Origin: Flavisolibacter ginsengisoli DSM 18119
GTDB taxonomy: Bacteria > Bacteroidota > Bacteroidia > Chitinophagales > Chitinophagaceae
DNA length: 64,000 bases
Reading direction: 5' to 3'
Assembly: GCF_900129295.1 (NCBI RefSeq)
Contig: NZ_FQUU01000008.1
Location: forward strand, 124,001-188,000
Shown here in pieces: positions 52,325-62,137 of this stretch. A program made the position numbers and the translations under genes. The first letter of the stretch is position 1. Every line of letters starts with the position of its first letter. Under the pieces are notes generated by a model. It was not told the DNA's origin. It searched no databases and saw only the letters and a list, made by a program, of their open reading frames with translations.

Positions 52325-55300
52325 ATGCCTTCAAAAGGCCTCTCTTTTTTATCATGTATAGCCTTTGTTTTGCTATTTAATTCCTGTGAGAAAAAAAGCA
52401 GTTTATTCACCAGCCTTTCGGCATCTAAAACAAATATCCATTTCGCTAACAACCTGGAAAAACGTGACTTGTTCAGCATCCTCTATTACCTGTATTATTA
52501 CAATGGTGGCGGAGTTGCTACAGGGGACATTAATAATGACGGATTACCTGATATTTATTTCACAGCCAATAGTAAAGGTCATAACAAACTCTATCTCAAC
52601 AAAGGTAACTTTCAATTTGAAGATATTACAGACAAGGCAGGAGTTGCAGGTAATTCAGATTGGTGCAGTGGTGTAACCATGGCGGATGTAAATGGCGACG
52701 GTAACCTGGATATATATGTTTCTGCCGTAGCCAACCACCATGGACTACAAGGACGTAATGAATTATTTATTAATAATGGTAATGGAACATTTACCGAAAG
52801 CGCTGCTAAATACGGTCTTGATTTTTCTGGTTTCACTACCCAGGCAGCATTCTTTGATTATGACCATGATGGCGACCTCGATTGTTATATTTTAAACCAG
52901 TCGCATCAACCAAACCAAAACATTGTTGATACCATCAACCGGAGAAAGTTCGATAAATATGCCGGTGACAGGCTGTATAGAAACGACATGAATACGCCTG
53001 CTGGAAAATTTACAGATGTTTCAGCAAGCGCAGGCATTTACCAGAGCAGCCTGGGTTATGGCCTTGGTATTGCTATAGCCGATATGAATAATGATGGATG
53101 GGATGATATTTATATAGGTAATGATTTTCACGAGAATGACTATTACTATGTCAATAACGGCAATGGCAGTTTTACAGAAAGCGGTTCAAAGGTTTTTAAT
53201 CATTACTCCAGGTTCAGTATGGGTAATGATATTGCAGATTATAACAATGATGGCCAACCCGACCTGGTAACAGTGGATATGCTGCCAAAGGATGAAAAAG
53301 TTTTAAAGACCTATGGAAGCGATGAAAATGCAGATATCTATAAGTTGAAGATACTGAGGAACGGATACCAGTATCAATATTCAAAGAATTGCCTGCAACG
53401 CAATAATGGTAATGGTGCAAGTTTTAGTGAAACAGCGCTCTTAAGCGGTGTTTCGGCAACCGACTGGAGCTGGTGTCCTTTATTTGCCGATTTTGACAAT
53501 GATGGGTCAAAGGATCTTTTTGTTTCCAGTGGCATTGTAAAACGCCCTGTTGACCTGGATTACGTGAAATTCGTTTCTAACCTGTACATGCATAAAGCAT
53601 TGAATACTTCTGACAAATATGATGATATGGCATTGGAAAAAATGCCTGATGGGAGTTCTCATCCTTTTTTATTTAAGGGAGATGGGCAAAATTATTTTAA
53701 GGATGTCAGTGATGACTGGGGAACTGGTAAAATGAAAGGTTATTATAATGGTAGTTCTTATGCTGATCTTGATAATGATGGCAATCTTGACCTTGTAATA
53801 AACTGTATTGATGCACCTGCAGTGATTTTAAAAAATAATGCGCCACGCAAAAACTACATAACACTAGCATTGCAGGGGGATGGCCTTAACAGAATGGGAC
53901 TGGGCACCAAAGCTTATGTTTTTGTCAATGGCAAAATGCAATACCAGCAAGTAATGGCAACAAGGGGTTTTCAATCAAGTTCAGATACGAGGTTGCATTT
54001 CGGACTTGATTCTGCAGCCAGGGTAGACAGTTTATTAATAGTCTGGCCTGATCAGAAATGGCAGGTATTAAAAAATCTTAAGACTAATCAAATATTGCAT
54101 ATACAACAAAAAGAAGCAGCGGGTCATTTTGACTACAACCGCTTTTTTCCTCCCCCGCCATCTTATTTATTTCCTATAACCAGCCTGGTTACAAACTGGC
54201 AACATAAGGAGAATGATTTTGAAGACTACAATGTTCAATACCTTATTCCCCATGCAGAATCAACCCGCGGTCCTAAGATAGCTGTGGCAGATGTGAATGG
54301 CGATGGCCTTGATGATATGTATGCCTGCGGGGCAAAAGGACAACCCGGGACATTGTTGCTGCAAAAACCGGGTGGATCTTTCATTACAAGTGATACGGCT
54401 GTTTTTAAACAAGATGCAGCAAGTGAAGATGTAGATGCGATCTTCTTTGATGCCAATGGCGATAAAAAGCCTGACCTCTACGTAGTAAGTGGGGGAAATG
54501 AATATACAGGCAATGACCCTGCCCTGCTGGACCGCTTATATATTAATGATGGCAAGGGCCACTTTGCAAGGACAGCAAATGCATTACCGGATTTGTTTCA
54601 GAATAAATCCTGTGTGAGTGCGGCAGACATAGACCATGATGGTGATATGGATCTGTTTGTTGGGAACCTGGCCAATGCAAAAGCATATGGCATTCCCCAA
54701 ACTTCGGAACTTCTCCTTAACGATGGCAAAGGGAATTTTAAAGTAGCTGACAATGGTATCATGCCCTTATTGAATATAGGAATGGTAACAACAGCCATAT
54801 TCACCGATATCAACCATGATGGATGGAGTGACCTATTACTCGCTGGTGAATGGATGCCTATTACAGTATTCACAAATAACCATGGAAAGTTTGTAAAAAC
54901 CGAGATACCCCATACAACGGGATGGTGGCAAAATATCTTTGCCGATGATGTGAATGGGGATGGGAAAATGGACATACTTGCAGGAAATTGGGGATGGAAC
55001 AACAAATTTGAAGATGGTAAAAACAGTCCTGTAAAACTTTACGTAGCTGATTTTGATAAGAATGGGCAAACTGACCAGTTATTATCTTATACAAAAGATG
55101 GAATCGAGTATCCTTTTCTTGCCAAGGACGAAATGGAAAAGGCATTGCCAGTTTTAAAGAAACATTATCTATTATATGCTGATTATGCTGGCCTGCCCAT
55201 GAAGGATGCGTTTTATGGATTTGCGGAAACAGTTAAACCCCTGGAAGCAGAAAGACTAGGTTCTGCTGTTTGTTTTGGAGATGGTAATGGAGGCTTCACA

Positions 55301-55621
55301 GTTAAAGACCTGCAGGCAAACTTGCAGTTGGCCCCTATTTTCAGTTTTCAAAAGATAGGTCTTCCAAATAATATAAGTGGATACCTGGCCGGTGGCAACT
55401 TTTTTGATGTTATTCCCTATGAGGGACGTTATGATGCCCAGGCACTTGCCTTATTTAGTATCAATAAGCAACAGGTTCACTATTTCAATGACCCAAATAT
55501 ATCTGGCTTAAAAGAGCAGGTAAGAGATATTAAATGGATAAAGACTGGTGCTGGACCTGTGCTTGTAGTAGCCGGAAATAATAGTCCATTAAAATTTTAT
55601 AGTTTGACCACCCCGAAATGA
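52325..55621 (+). CDS. CRTAC1-like lipoprotein with FG-GAP/VCBS repeats and ASPIC/UnbV domain
   Basis: The 1098-residue surface lipoprotein has its lipobox near LLFNSCEKKSS (Cys21). At least 12 calcium-loop FG-GAP/VCBS motifs occur, such as GDINNDGLPDIYFTAN, ADVNGDGNLDIYVSA, DYDHDGDLDCYIL, ADFDNDGSKDLFVSS and DDVNGDGKMDILAGN. They sit in two blocks (residues about 60-500 and 650-950) around a UnbV/ASPIC domain near residues 515-600 (MGLGTKAYVFVNGKMQYQQV ... VWPDQKW). The family is often paired with SusCD loci and multihaem cytochromes. It heads the operon that carries the GH144 genes. Confidence 0.92.
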   Translation: MPSKGLSFLSCIAFVLLFNSCEKKSSLFTSLSASKTNIHFANNLEKRDLFSILYYLYYYNGGGVATGDINNDGLPDIYFTANSKGHNKLYLNKGNFQFEDITDKAGVAGNSDWCSGVTMADVNGDGNLDIYVSAVANHHGLQGRNELFINNGNGTFTESAAKYGLDFSGFTTQAAFFDYDHDGDLDCYILNQSHQPNQNIVDTINRRKFDKYAGDRLYRNDMNTPAGKFTDVSASAGIYQSSLGYGLGIAIADMNNDGWDDIYIGNDFHENDYYYVNNGNGSFTESGSKVFNHYSRFSMGNDIADYNNDGQPDLVTVDMLPKDEKVLKTYGSDENADIYKLKILRNGYQYQYSKNCLQRNNGNGASFSETALLSGVSATDWSWCPLFADFDNDGSKDLFVSSGIVKRPVDLDYVKFVSNLYMHKALNTSDKYDDMALEKMPDGSSHPFLFKGDGQNYFKDVSDDWGTGKMKGYYNGSSYADLDNDGNLDLVINCIDAPAVILKNNAPRKNYITLALQGDGLNRMGLGTKAYVFVNGKMQYQQVMATRGFQSSSDTRLHFGLDSAARVDSLLIVWPDQKWQVLKNLKTNQILHIQQKEAAGHFDYNRFFPPPPSYLFPITSLVTNWQHKENDFEDYNVQYLIPHAESTRGPKIAVADVNGDGLDDMYACGAKGQPGTLLLQKPGGSFITSDTAVFKQDAASEDVDAIFFDANGDKKPDLYVVSGGNEYTGNDPALLDRLYINDGKGHFARTANALPDLFQNKSCVSAADIDHDGDMDLFVGNLANAKAYGIPQTSELLLNDGKGNFKVADNGIMPLLNIGMVTTAIFTDINHDGWSDLLLAGEWMPITVFTNNHGKFVKTEIPHTTGWWQNIFADDVNGDGKMDILAGNWGWNNKFEDGKNSPVKLYVADFDKNGQTDQLLSYTKDGIEYPFLAKDEMEKALPVLKKHYLLYADYAGLPMKDAFYGFAETVKPLEAERLGSAVCFGDGNGGFTVKDLQANLQLAPIFSFQKIGLPNNISGYLAGGNFFDVIPYEGRYDAQALALFSINKQQVHYFNDPNISGLKEQVRDIKWIKTGAGPVLVVAGNNSPLKFYSLTTPK

Positions 55622-55631
55622 TCAGAATACA

Positions 55632-57293
55632 ATGAAACAACTATTTTATACCTGCATCTTTATACTTTCCGTAGTTACATTCACCCAATGCAGTAAATCA
55701 TCAACCCCGGAACCACAGCCAACTCCTACTCCATCCAGTTTTTCTTTGAAATCCTGGTCAGTAGATGGATGGACAGGCAATATTGCAAGCAGAACACCCG
55801 AAGTGAAATTAAATTTCTCGACTGCCATTGATAAAAGCACGGTTTCAGGTAACATATCTTTTAACCAGACTTCCGGCACCAACGTGCCATATGATGTTGT
55901 TTATAGTAATGCTGACAATACCCTTGCAATAAAACCTACAGCACCGTTAGTTCCATTAACAAAATACAGGATAAGTGTATCAAAGGGATTAAAATCTGCC
56001 AGTGGAGGAAATCTTAATGCGGCTACTGAGATCAACTTCATGACAACGATTGATTCTTCTGACAAGTTTGCACAGATCAGTGATTCTGCCTTGATAGAAT
56101 TGGTACAGAAACAGACCTTCAAATACTTCTGGGATTTTGGTCATCCTGTAAGTGGATTAGCAAGGGAAAGAAATACTTCAGGAGATATTGTTACATCAGG
56201 AGGCTCGGGGTTCGGTATCATGGCAATTGTAACGGGGGTAAACAGGGGCTTTATTACCAGGGCACAGGGATTGGACAGATTGCAAACCATGGTTAGTTTT
56301 TTAAAAAATACTGCCCGGAAAGTACATGGGGCATTCCCCCATTGGTTAAATGGGGCCACAGGTGCAATAGTACCCTTTAGCCAGAAAGATGATGGCGCTG
56401 ACCTTGTTGAAACATCCTACCTCATGCAGGGACTCTTATGCGCAAGACAATATTTTAATGGCAATGACGCCAATGAAACAACATTAAGAACGGATATAAA
56501 TGCCTTATGGAATGGTGTGGAATGGAACTGGTTTCGCCGAAACAATGAAAACACTTTGTATTGGCATTACAGTGAGAATTACAGCTGGGACATGAATATG
56601 CCAATAAAAGGATGGAATGAATGCCTGATAACCTATGTGCTGGCAGCTTCTTCACCCACTTATTCAATTCCCAAAATAGTTTATGATAATGGATGGGCAC
56701 AAAATGGAGGTATGAAAAATGGACAAAGCTATTATGGCTATGTGCTGCCCCTGGGACCTGAAAAGGGAGGACCATTATTTTTCAGCCATTACTCTTTCCT
56801 GGGAATTAATCCAAATAACCTTACAGATGCCTATGCAGATTATCACACACAGGTAGTTAATCATACAAAAATCAATTACGAATATTGCAAATCGAACCCA
56901 AACGGGTATTACGGGTACAGTGATCAGTGCTGGGGACTTACGGCAAGCGACATACAAAATGGATATACTGCCAGCTCTCCTACCAATGATGTAGGTGTCA
57001 TAGCGCCTACGGCTGCATTATCATCTTTTCCCTACACTCCAACAGAATCTATGAAAGCTTTAAAATTCTTTTATTATAAGCTAGGCGACAAGCTATGGGG
57101 TCCTTATGGTTTTTATGATGCTTTTAGCCTGAAGGATGGATGGTTTGCCAATTCATACCTGGCCATCGACCAGGGACCAATCATTGTTATGATTGAAAAT
57201 TACAGAACTGGATTACTTTGGAATTTATTTACGAGTTGCCCGGAAGTTAAAACCGGTATGAAATCACTTGGTTTTACAGCTCCTTATTTATAA
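55632..57293 (+). CDS. GH144-like (glucoamylase-like) lipoprotein with Ig-like domain, copy 1
   Basis: The 553-residue lipoprotein (Cys20 in TFTQCSKSS) has a Pro/Thr linker and a bacterial Ig-like domain (SbsA/Big_5 type, residues about 38-140: EVKLNFSTAIDKSTVSGNIS ... LTKYRISVSKGLKSASGGNL). The catalytic domain (residues about 150-553) is PF10091/GH144-like: TFKYFWDFGHPVSGLARER, FGIMAIVTGVNRGFITRAQG, FPHWLNGATG and KDDGADLVE (252-260). Later blocks are CWGLTASD and NYRTGLLWNLF. GH144 enzymes characterised in Chitinophaga are endo-beta-1,2-glucanases. Substrate inferred. Confidence 0.88.
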   Translation: MKQLFYTCIFILSVVTFTQCSKSSTPEPQPTPTPSSFSLKSWSVDGWTGNIASRTPEVKLNFSTAIDKSTVSGNISFNQTSGTNVPYDVVYSNADNTLAIKPTAPLVPLTKYRISVSKGLKSASGGNLNAATEINFMTTIDSSDKFAQISDSALIELVQKQTFKYFWDFGHPVSGLARERNTSGDIVTSGGSGFGIMAIVTGVNRGFITRAQGLDRLQTMVSFLKNTARKVHGAFPHWLNGATGAIVPFSQKDDGADLVETSYLMQGLLCARQYFNGNDANETTLRTDINALWNGVEWNWFRRNNENTLYWHYSENYSWDMNMPIKGWNECLITYVLAASSPTYSIPKIVYDNGWAQNGGMKNGQSYYGYVLPLGPEKGGPLFFSHYSFLGINPNNLTDAYADYHTQVVNHTKINYEYCKSNPNGYYGYSDQCWGLTASDIQNGYTASSPTNDVGVIAPTAALSSFPYTPTESMKALKFFYYKLGDKLWGPYGFYDAFSLKDGWFANSYLAIDQGPIIVMIENYRTGLLWNLFTSCPEVKTGMKSLGFTAPYL

Positions 57294-57313
57294 TATTTTT
57301 TACTGCCTGCTAA

Positions 57314-58651
57314 ATGAATAAAATACTCTTCACCTTCTTTGCCATACTGCCTTTTTATTTGAGTGCGCAGAATCCTGTTCCACTTCAAAGACCAAAGAAC
57401 CTTTCAGATACGGCCTTACTGGAATTAGTACAAAAACAAACGTTTAAATACTTCTGGGATTTTGCACATCCCATAAGTGGATTAGCCAGGGAAAGGAGCA
57501 ATGTGGCTTATGAGTACGGCAACGAAGTGGTTACAACAGGTGGTAGTGGTTTTGGCGTCATGTCCGTCATAGTAGCTGCAGAAAGAGGATGGATCAAAAG
57601 AGACACAGCCGCCAGGTTTTTATTGAAGCTTGTCAGTTTTTTAAGTAAGGCCAATTCTTACCATGGCGTATTCCCCCATTGGATGAACGGAGCAACAGGG
57701 CAAACTATTCCTTTCAGTCGGAAAGATGACGGGGCAGATCTTGTAGAGAGTTCATACCTGTTCCAGGGCCTGTTGTGTGCCAGGCAATATTTTACAGCAG
57801 ATAACCAGGTTGAAAGAGATCTGCGCAACCGGATCAATTGGCTGTGGAATGATATAGAATGGAACTGGTTCACTAAAGGAGGCGAAGAAGTGTTATACTG
57901 GCACTGGAGTCCCAATAATGGCTGGGCCATGAACTTCCCCATTCGTGGTTTTAATGAATGCCTGATCGTGTATGTATTAGCAGCATCTGGTGAACACTAT
58001 CCTGTGTCCAGTGCAGTTTACCATAGAGGATGGGCTCAAAGCAACTTTTTTAAAAATGGTAAATCCTTTTATAATATTCAATTACCACTAGGGTTTGATT
58101 ATGGCGGACCATTGTTCTTTAGCCAATATTCATTCCTCGGTCTTGACCCCCGTGGACTGAAAGACCGGTACGCAGATTATTGGGAACAGAATAAAGCACA
58201 CACCCTTATCAACAGGGCTTATTGCATCGATAATCCGAAAAAATGGAAAGGCTTTGGGGAGAATTGCTGGGGACTGACAGCAAGTGATAGCTGGGTAGGC
58301 TATGCAGCGCATTCACCCACGGAAGACCTGGGCGTGATTTCACCTACTGCGGCACTATCTGCATTTCCCTATACACCACAATATTCTATGCAGGCATTGA
58401 AACATTTTTACAATGATCTTGGAGATAAAATATGGAGTGATTACGGGTTTATTGATGCCTTTAGTGAATCAAAGAACTGGTATGCCAAATCTTACCTTGC
58501 TATTGACCAGGGACCCATTATTTCGATGATTGAAAATTACAGGACAGGATTACTTTGGAAGTTATTCATGAGTTGCCCGGAAGTACAACACGGTCTGCAA
58601 AAACTAGGATTTGAAAGTCCACATATAAAACCATTACCTGAACCTAAATAG
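57314..58651 (+). CDS. GH144-like enzyme, copy 2 (minimal form)
   Basis: The 445-residue enzyme has a type I signal peptide, MNKILFTFFAILPFYLSAQ, and then essentially only the catalytic domain. Motifs: TFKYFWDFAHPISGLARERS, FGVMSVIVAAERGWIKRDTA, FPHWMNGATGQTIPFSRKDD, the acidic motif ADLVESSYL, CWGLTASDSW and NYRTGLLWKLFMSCPEV. It has the full domain with no accessory modules and is predicted to be periplasmic, in contrast to copy 1. It lies 20 bp after copy 1 with no terminator between them, so they are probably co-transcribed. Confidence 0.9.
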   Translation: MNKILFTFFAILPFYLSAQNPVPLQRPKNLSDTALLELVQKQTFKYFWDFAHPISGLARERSNVAYEYGNEVVTTGGSGFGVMSVIVAAERGWIKRDTAARFLLKLVSFLSKANSYHGVFPHWMNGATGQTIPFSRKDDGADLVESSYLFQGLLCARQYFTADNQVERDLRNRINWLWNDIEWNWFTKGGEEVLYWHWSPNNGWAMNFPIRGFNECLIVYVLAASGEHYPVSSAVYHRGWAQSNFFKNGKSFYNIQLPLGFDYGGPLFFSQYSFLGLDPRGLKDRYADYWEQNKAHTLINRAYCIDNPKKWKGFGENCWGLTASDSWVGYAAHSPTEDLGVISPTAALSAFPYTPQYSMQALKHFYNDLGDKIWSDYGFIDAFSESKNWYAKSYLAIDQGPIISMIENYRTGLLWKLFMSCPEVQHGLQKLGFESPHIKPLPEPK

Positions 58652-58657
58652 AATTCA

Positions 58658-60814
58658 TTGAGAACACTTCCGGTAATAATTTGCTTGCTGTTTACTATTG
58701 CCTGCAAGGCCCAGGAACTGCCATATACCTACCAGTTCTTTGTCAATAGCCGCATGGAGGGCAATTATTTTTATAGTAAGGTAGTAATAGAAGGATCCTC
58801 TTATATAAAAAGTGAAAAGGATAGATTGCCTGTCCACGATAGTAATTTTTTTACCCCCGGCAATTCTCTTTTATTGGAATATAAAAACAGTGCAAAAGGT
58901 AACTGGATGGCTTTCATCTATAAACCAGCATTCAGAGGCCAGGATCATTTTATTCCTTCACACTTTCTTTCTTTCCACCTTTTAGCTTCTACAGTTATAT
59001 CCCGCAGTAATCTTCCCTACGTACAGCTTTTGTTACGAGACAGTAGCCTGACAAAAAAAAATGCTATAACGATAAAGAATTCGGGCAAATGGGAAACAAT
59101 AAACATTCCCCTGGCTGAATTTGATAAAAGGGAATTTAAAGATCCCAGGGAAATCATCGGGATCGTTTTTTCACAACAGGGCACCAGTGAAACAATCCAG
59201 CGCATTTTTGTAGACGATATAGAGTTGACCGGCTCAATAAAGACAAAAACTGTAAAAGAAAGACCTGTTATACTAACAATAAATAGATATGCAAGACATA
59301 TTGATATTAATTGGAAGCCTGTAACTGATACCAATATCAAATATGTGAAGATCTATAGATCTGAAAACGGAAACCCTTTTAAACCAGTTGGCATACAAGC
59401 AATGTCTATCCATAGGTATTCAGATTTTGTTGGGGAAACAGGAAGGTCGTACCTGTATAAGATCTCCTTCCTGAATTCAAACTACCAGGAAACGGCTCTA
59501 TCCAAACAAGTAAAAGCTAGAACAAGGTCTATGAATGATGAACAATTAATGGATATGGTTCAGGAAGCCTGTTTCAGGTATTATTGGGAAGGAGCTGAAT
59601 CAAATAGTGGTATGGCAAGGGAAAATATTCCTGGCTGGCAATCCATGATCGCGACAGGTGCCTCCGGTTTCGGAATTATGGCATTGTTAGTGGGTGCAGA
59701 ACGGAAATTTATAACCAGGCAACAATTGGTAGACCGTTTTAAAAAGATCGTGAGCTTTCTTGAAAAAGCAGATACATTTCATGGGGCTTTTCCACATTTC
59801 ATTGCTGGGAACACAGGTAAAGTAGAACCTTTTTTTGGCAAACGGGATAACGGTGGAGACCTGGTTGAGACATCATTCCTATTACAAGGGTTGATAGCTG
59901 CGAGGGCTTATTTTAAAGAAAGTAATAAGGATGAAGAACAAATAAGAAAAGGCATTACCTCCATCTGGGAAAGAATTGAATGGGACTGGTACAGGAGGTT
60001 CCCGGACAGTAAATTCCTGTACTGGCACTGGTCGCCGGACCAGGCATGGGTAATCAATCACCGGCTGATAGGATGGAATGAGACCATGGTAACTTACCTG
60101 TTAGCTATAGCCTCTCCTGGCCACCCTGTACCTGCTAGTCTATATTACTCAGGATGGGCCAACCAGGATAGCACTGGACAACAATACCGAAGCGCCTGGG
60201 GAGGTACAAGAGAAGGTTCAATGTACACTAATGGTAACAGTTATTTCGGCATTAAGCTGGATGTTGGCGTTTCCAATGGAGGCCCCTTATTTTTTACCCA
60301 TTATTCTTATCTGGGCTACGATCCTCACCAGTTGACAGACAAATACACCAATTACTTCACCAATAACCAGCACATTGCTCAGATCAACCTGAATTATTGC
60401 ATAACTAATCCGCACCATTACAAAGGATATGGTGATAGCTGCTGGGGCCTGACAGCCAGTGACGGCCCTTTCCATTATTCAGCGGATGAGCCGGTATTCA
60501 ATCGTGACCTGGGCAAGATAGCACCCACGGGTGCATTGGCTTCATTTCCTTATACTCCACGGGAATCAATGAGTGCCTTGAAGAATTACTATTACAACTA
60601 TGGCAAATTTCTTTGGGGGGAGTATGGTTTTCGTGATGCCTTTGATCTCAATGAAAACTGGTGTTCAGATATCTATATGGGTTTGAACCAGGCACCTATA
60701 GTAGTAATGATGGAAAATTACCGTACCGGTTTGCTCTGGAAGCTTTTCATGAGTGATAAGGATGTGCAAAATGGTTTAAAGAGATTGAATAAAGAAACTG
60801 CTGAAAGAAACTAG
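58658..60814 (+). CDS. GH144-like enzyme, copy 3, with N-terminal jellyroll and Fn3-like domains
   Basis: The 718-residue secreted protein starts at TTG (58658) 6 bp after copy 2's stop, since no ATG precedes the signal peptide MRTLPVIICLLFTIACKAQ. Residues about 20-195 look like a CBM-type galactose-binding fold (LLLEYKNSAKGNWMAFIYKP ... GKWETINIPLAEFDKREFKD ... IFVDDIELTG). Residues about 205-290 are fibronectin III-like (HIDINWKPVTDTNIKYVKIY). The catalytic domain (about 293-715) has KRDNGGDLVETSF, CWGLTASDGP and NYRTGLLWKLFMS. It differs at the acidic motif (NGG instead of DGA), so activity or specificity may differ. Confidence 0.87.
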   Translation: MRTLPVIICLLFTIACKAQELPYTYQFFVNSRMEGNYFYSKVVIEGSSYIKSEKDRLPVHDSNFFTPGNSLLLEYKNSAKGNWMAFIYKPAFRGQDHFIPSHFLSFHLLASTVISRSNLPYVQLLLRDSSLTKKNAITIKNSGKWETINIPLAEFDKREFKDPREIIGIVFSQQGTSETIQRIFVDDIELTGSIKTKTVKERPVILTINRYARHIDINWKPVTDTNIKYVKIYRSENGNPFKPVGIQAMSIHRYSDFVGETGRSYLYKISFLNSNYQETALSKQVKARTRSMNDEQLMDMVQEACFRYYWEGAESNSGMARENIPGWQSMIATGASGFGIMALLVGAERKFITRQQLVDRFKKIVSFLEKADTFHGAFPHFIAGNTGKVEPFFGKRDNGGDLVETSFLLQGLIAARAYFKESNKDEEQIRKGITSIWERIEWDWYRRFPDSKFLYWHWSPDQAWVINHRLIGWNETMVTYLLAIASPGHPVPASLYYSGWANQDSTGQQYRSAWGGTREGSMYTNGNSYFGIKLDVGVSNGGPLFFTHYSYLGYDPHQLTDKYTNYFTNNQHIAQINLNYCITNPHHYKGYGDSCWGLTASDGPFHYSADEPVFNRDLGKIAPTGALASFPYTPRESMSALKNYYYNYGKFLWGEYGFRDAFDLNENWCSDIYMGLNQAPIVVMMENYRTGLLWKLFMSDKDVQNGLKRLNKETAERN

Positions 60815-60837
60815 CCGATTATCTAATTGATTGAATA

Positions 60838-62133
60838 ATGCCTAAGTATATCTCCTTTTTATACGTGTTTGCTTTGATTAAGAAATACAATTCACAAAAA
60901 ATACCAGCCATTTTTCACCTGGCACTATTGCTAGCTTTTTCTACTCAATTATTTGCTCAAAAGGCACATAAGGCAATCTTCATTATTGCCGATGGAATAC
61001 CTGCTGATGTGATTGAAAAATTACCTACACCTGCACTGGATGAAATTAGCAGGCAGGGAGGCTACACCCGTGCCTACGTAGGTGGAGAGAAAGGAGGTTA
61101 TTCCCAAACACCCACCATTTCAGCAGTGGGTTACAATAGCTTGCTTACTGGCACCTGGGTTAATAAACACAATGTATGGAATAACGATATCAAATCACCC
61201 AATTACGCCTACTGGAATATTTTCAGGCTATTAAAAAATCAATATCCCCAAAAGAAGACCGCTGTTTTCTCTACATGGCTTGACAACAGGACCAAATTAG
61301 TGGGAAGTAAAGTGAAAGAAGCAGATAACCTGGAACCCGATTTTCATGTGGATGGATTAGAGTTAGATACTGTCAAATATACCCATGATACCGCAGGCTA
61401 TTTCTACCACCTTATAGATGAAGCGGTTACAGATAGTACTGTTTCCAACATTAAAGAAAAGGCCCCTGACCTGACATGGGTATACCTTGAATATACGGAC
61501 GAAATGGGCCACCGACATGGAAATAGCAAATACCTGGACAATGCCGTTCTGATGCTTGATAAGCAGGTCCATAGAATATGGCAGGCTATTCAATATCGCC
61601 AGCAAAATTTCAAAGAAGATTGGGAACTTTATATTACCACTGATCATGGAAGGGATTCAATTGGTTACAATCATGGAGGGCAGAGTCCAAGAGAAAGAAC
61701 TACATGGATCGTTACCAATGCAAAGGGTTTGAATAAAAGGTTTACAAAAGAACAACCAGCTATTGTAGATATCATGCCGTCTTTAGCTAGGTTCTTACAG
61801 ATCAACATACCCCATGAACAGTTAATGGAAGTAGATGGTATTCCCTTGACAGGTAAAATATCGGCAACCAATGCCAGGGCTATCCTCATCAAAGATAAGA
61901 TCAGGGTTAGCTGGAAGGCAATTGACAGAAGAGGGAAAGCAAAGATTTGGCTGGCCACCACGAATTCCTTTAAGACAGGTGGCAGAGATAAATACCAACT
62001 GGTGGCAACCATACCTGTAGGTGCACAAAAGGCAATAGTTGACGTAAAGAATACCCCTTCCAGTTTTTATAAAATAGTCATTGAAATGCCTTTTAACATG
62101 TTGAACCGATGGATAGTGATTAATAAAAAATGA
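60838..62133 (+). CDS. Alkaline phosphatase superfamily enzyme (type I phosphodiesterase-like)
   Basis: The 431-residue protein has a signal region ending LLAFSTQLFA-Q. The metal-binding core: Asp52 in IIADGIP, a Thr/Ser nucleophile segment SQTPTISAVGYNSLLTG (T93/S95 are candidates), EYTDEMGHRHG (Asp221, His225), TTDHGRD (Asp269, His270) and NHGGQSPRER (His279). The C-terminal ~80 residues (KDKIRVSWKAIDRRGKAKIW ... YKIVIEMPF) are Fn3-like. The family hydrolyses phosphodiesters, phosphomonoesters or sulfates. It sits between two GH144-like genes. It may act on phospho-substituents of glycans, which is inference. Confidence 0.85.
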   Translation: MPKYISFLYVFALIKKYNSQKIPAIFHLALLLAFSTQLFAQKAHKAIFIIADGIPADVIEKLPTPALDEISRQGGYTRAYVGGEKGGYSQTPTISAVGYNSLLTGTWVNKHNVWNNDIKSPNYAYWNIFRLLKNQYPQKKTAVFSTWLDNRTKLVGSKVKEADNLEPDFHVDGLELDTVKYTHDTAGYFYHLIDEAVTDSTVSNIKEKAPDLTWVYLEYTDEMGHRHGNSKYLDNAVLMLDKQVHRIWQAIQYRQQNFKEDWELYITTDHGRDSIGYNHGGQSPRERTTWIVTNAKGLNKRFTKEQPAIVDIMPSLARFLQINIPHEQLMEVDGIPLTGKISATNARAILIKDKIRVSWKAIDRRGKAKIWLATTNSFKTGGRDKYQLVATIPVGAQKAIVDVKNTPSSFYKIVIEMPFNMLNRWIVINKK

Positions 62134-62137
62134 AGCA

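Noticed and set aside
54598-55005. 135-codon minus-strand frame inside the CRTAC1-like gene
   Set aside because: It arises from the repeated Asp/Asn/Gly-rich codons of FG-GAP repeats read in reverse.
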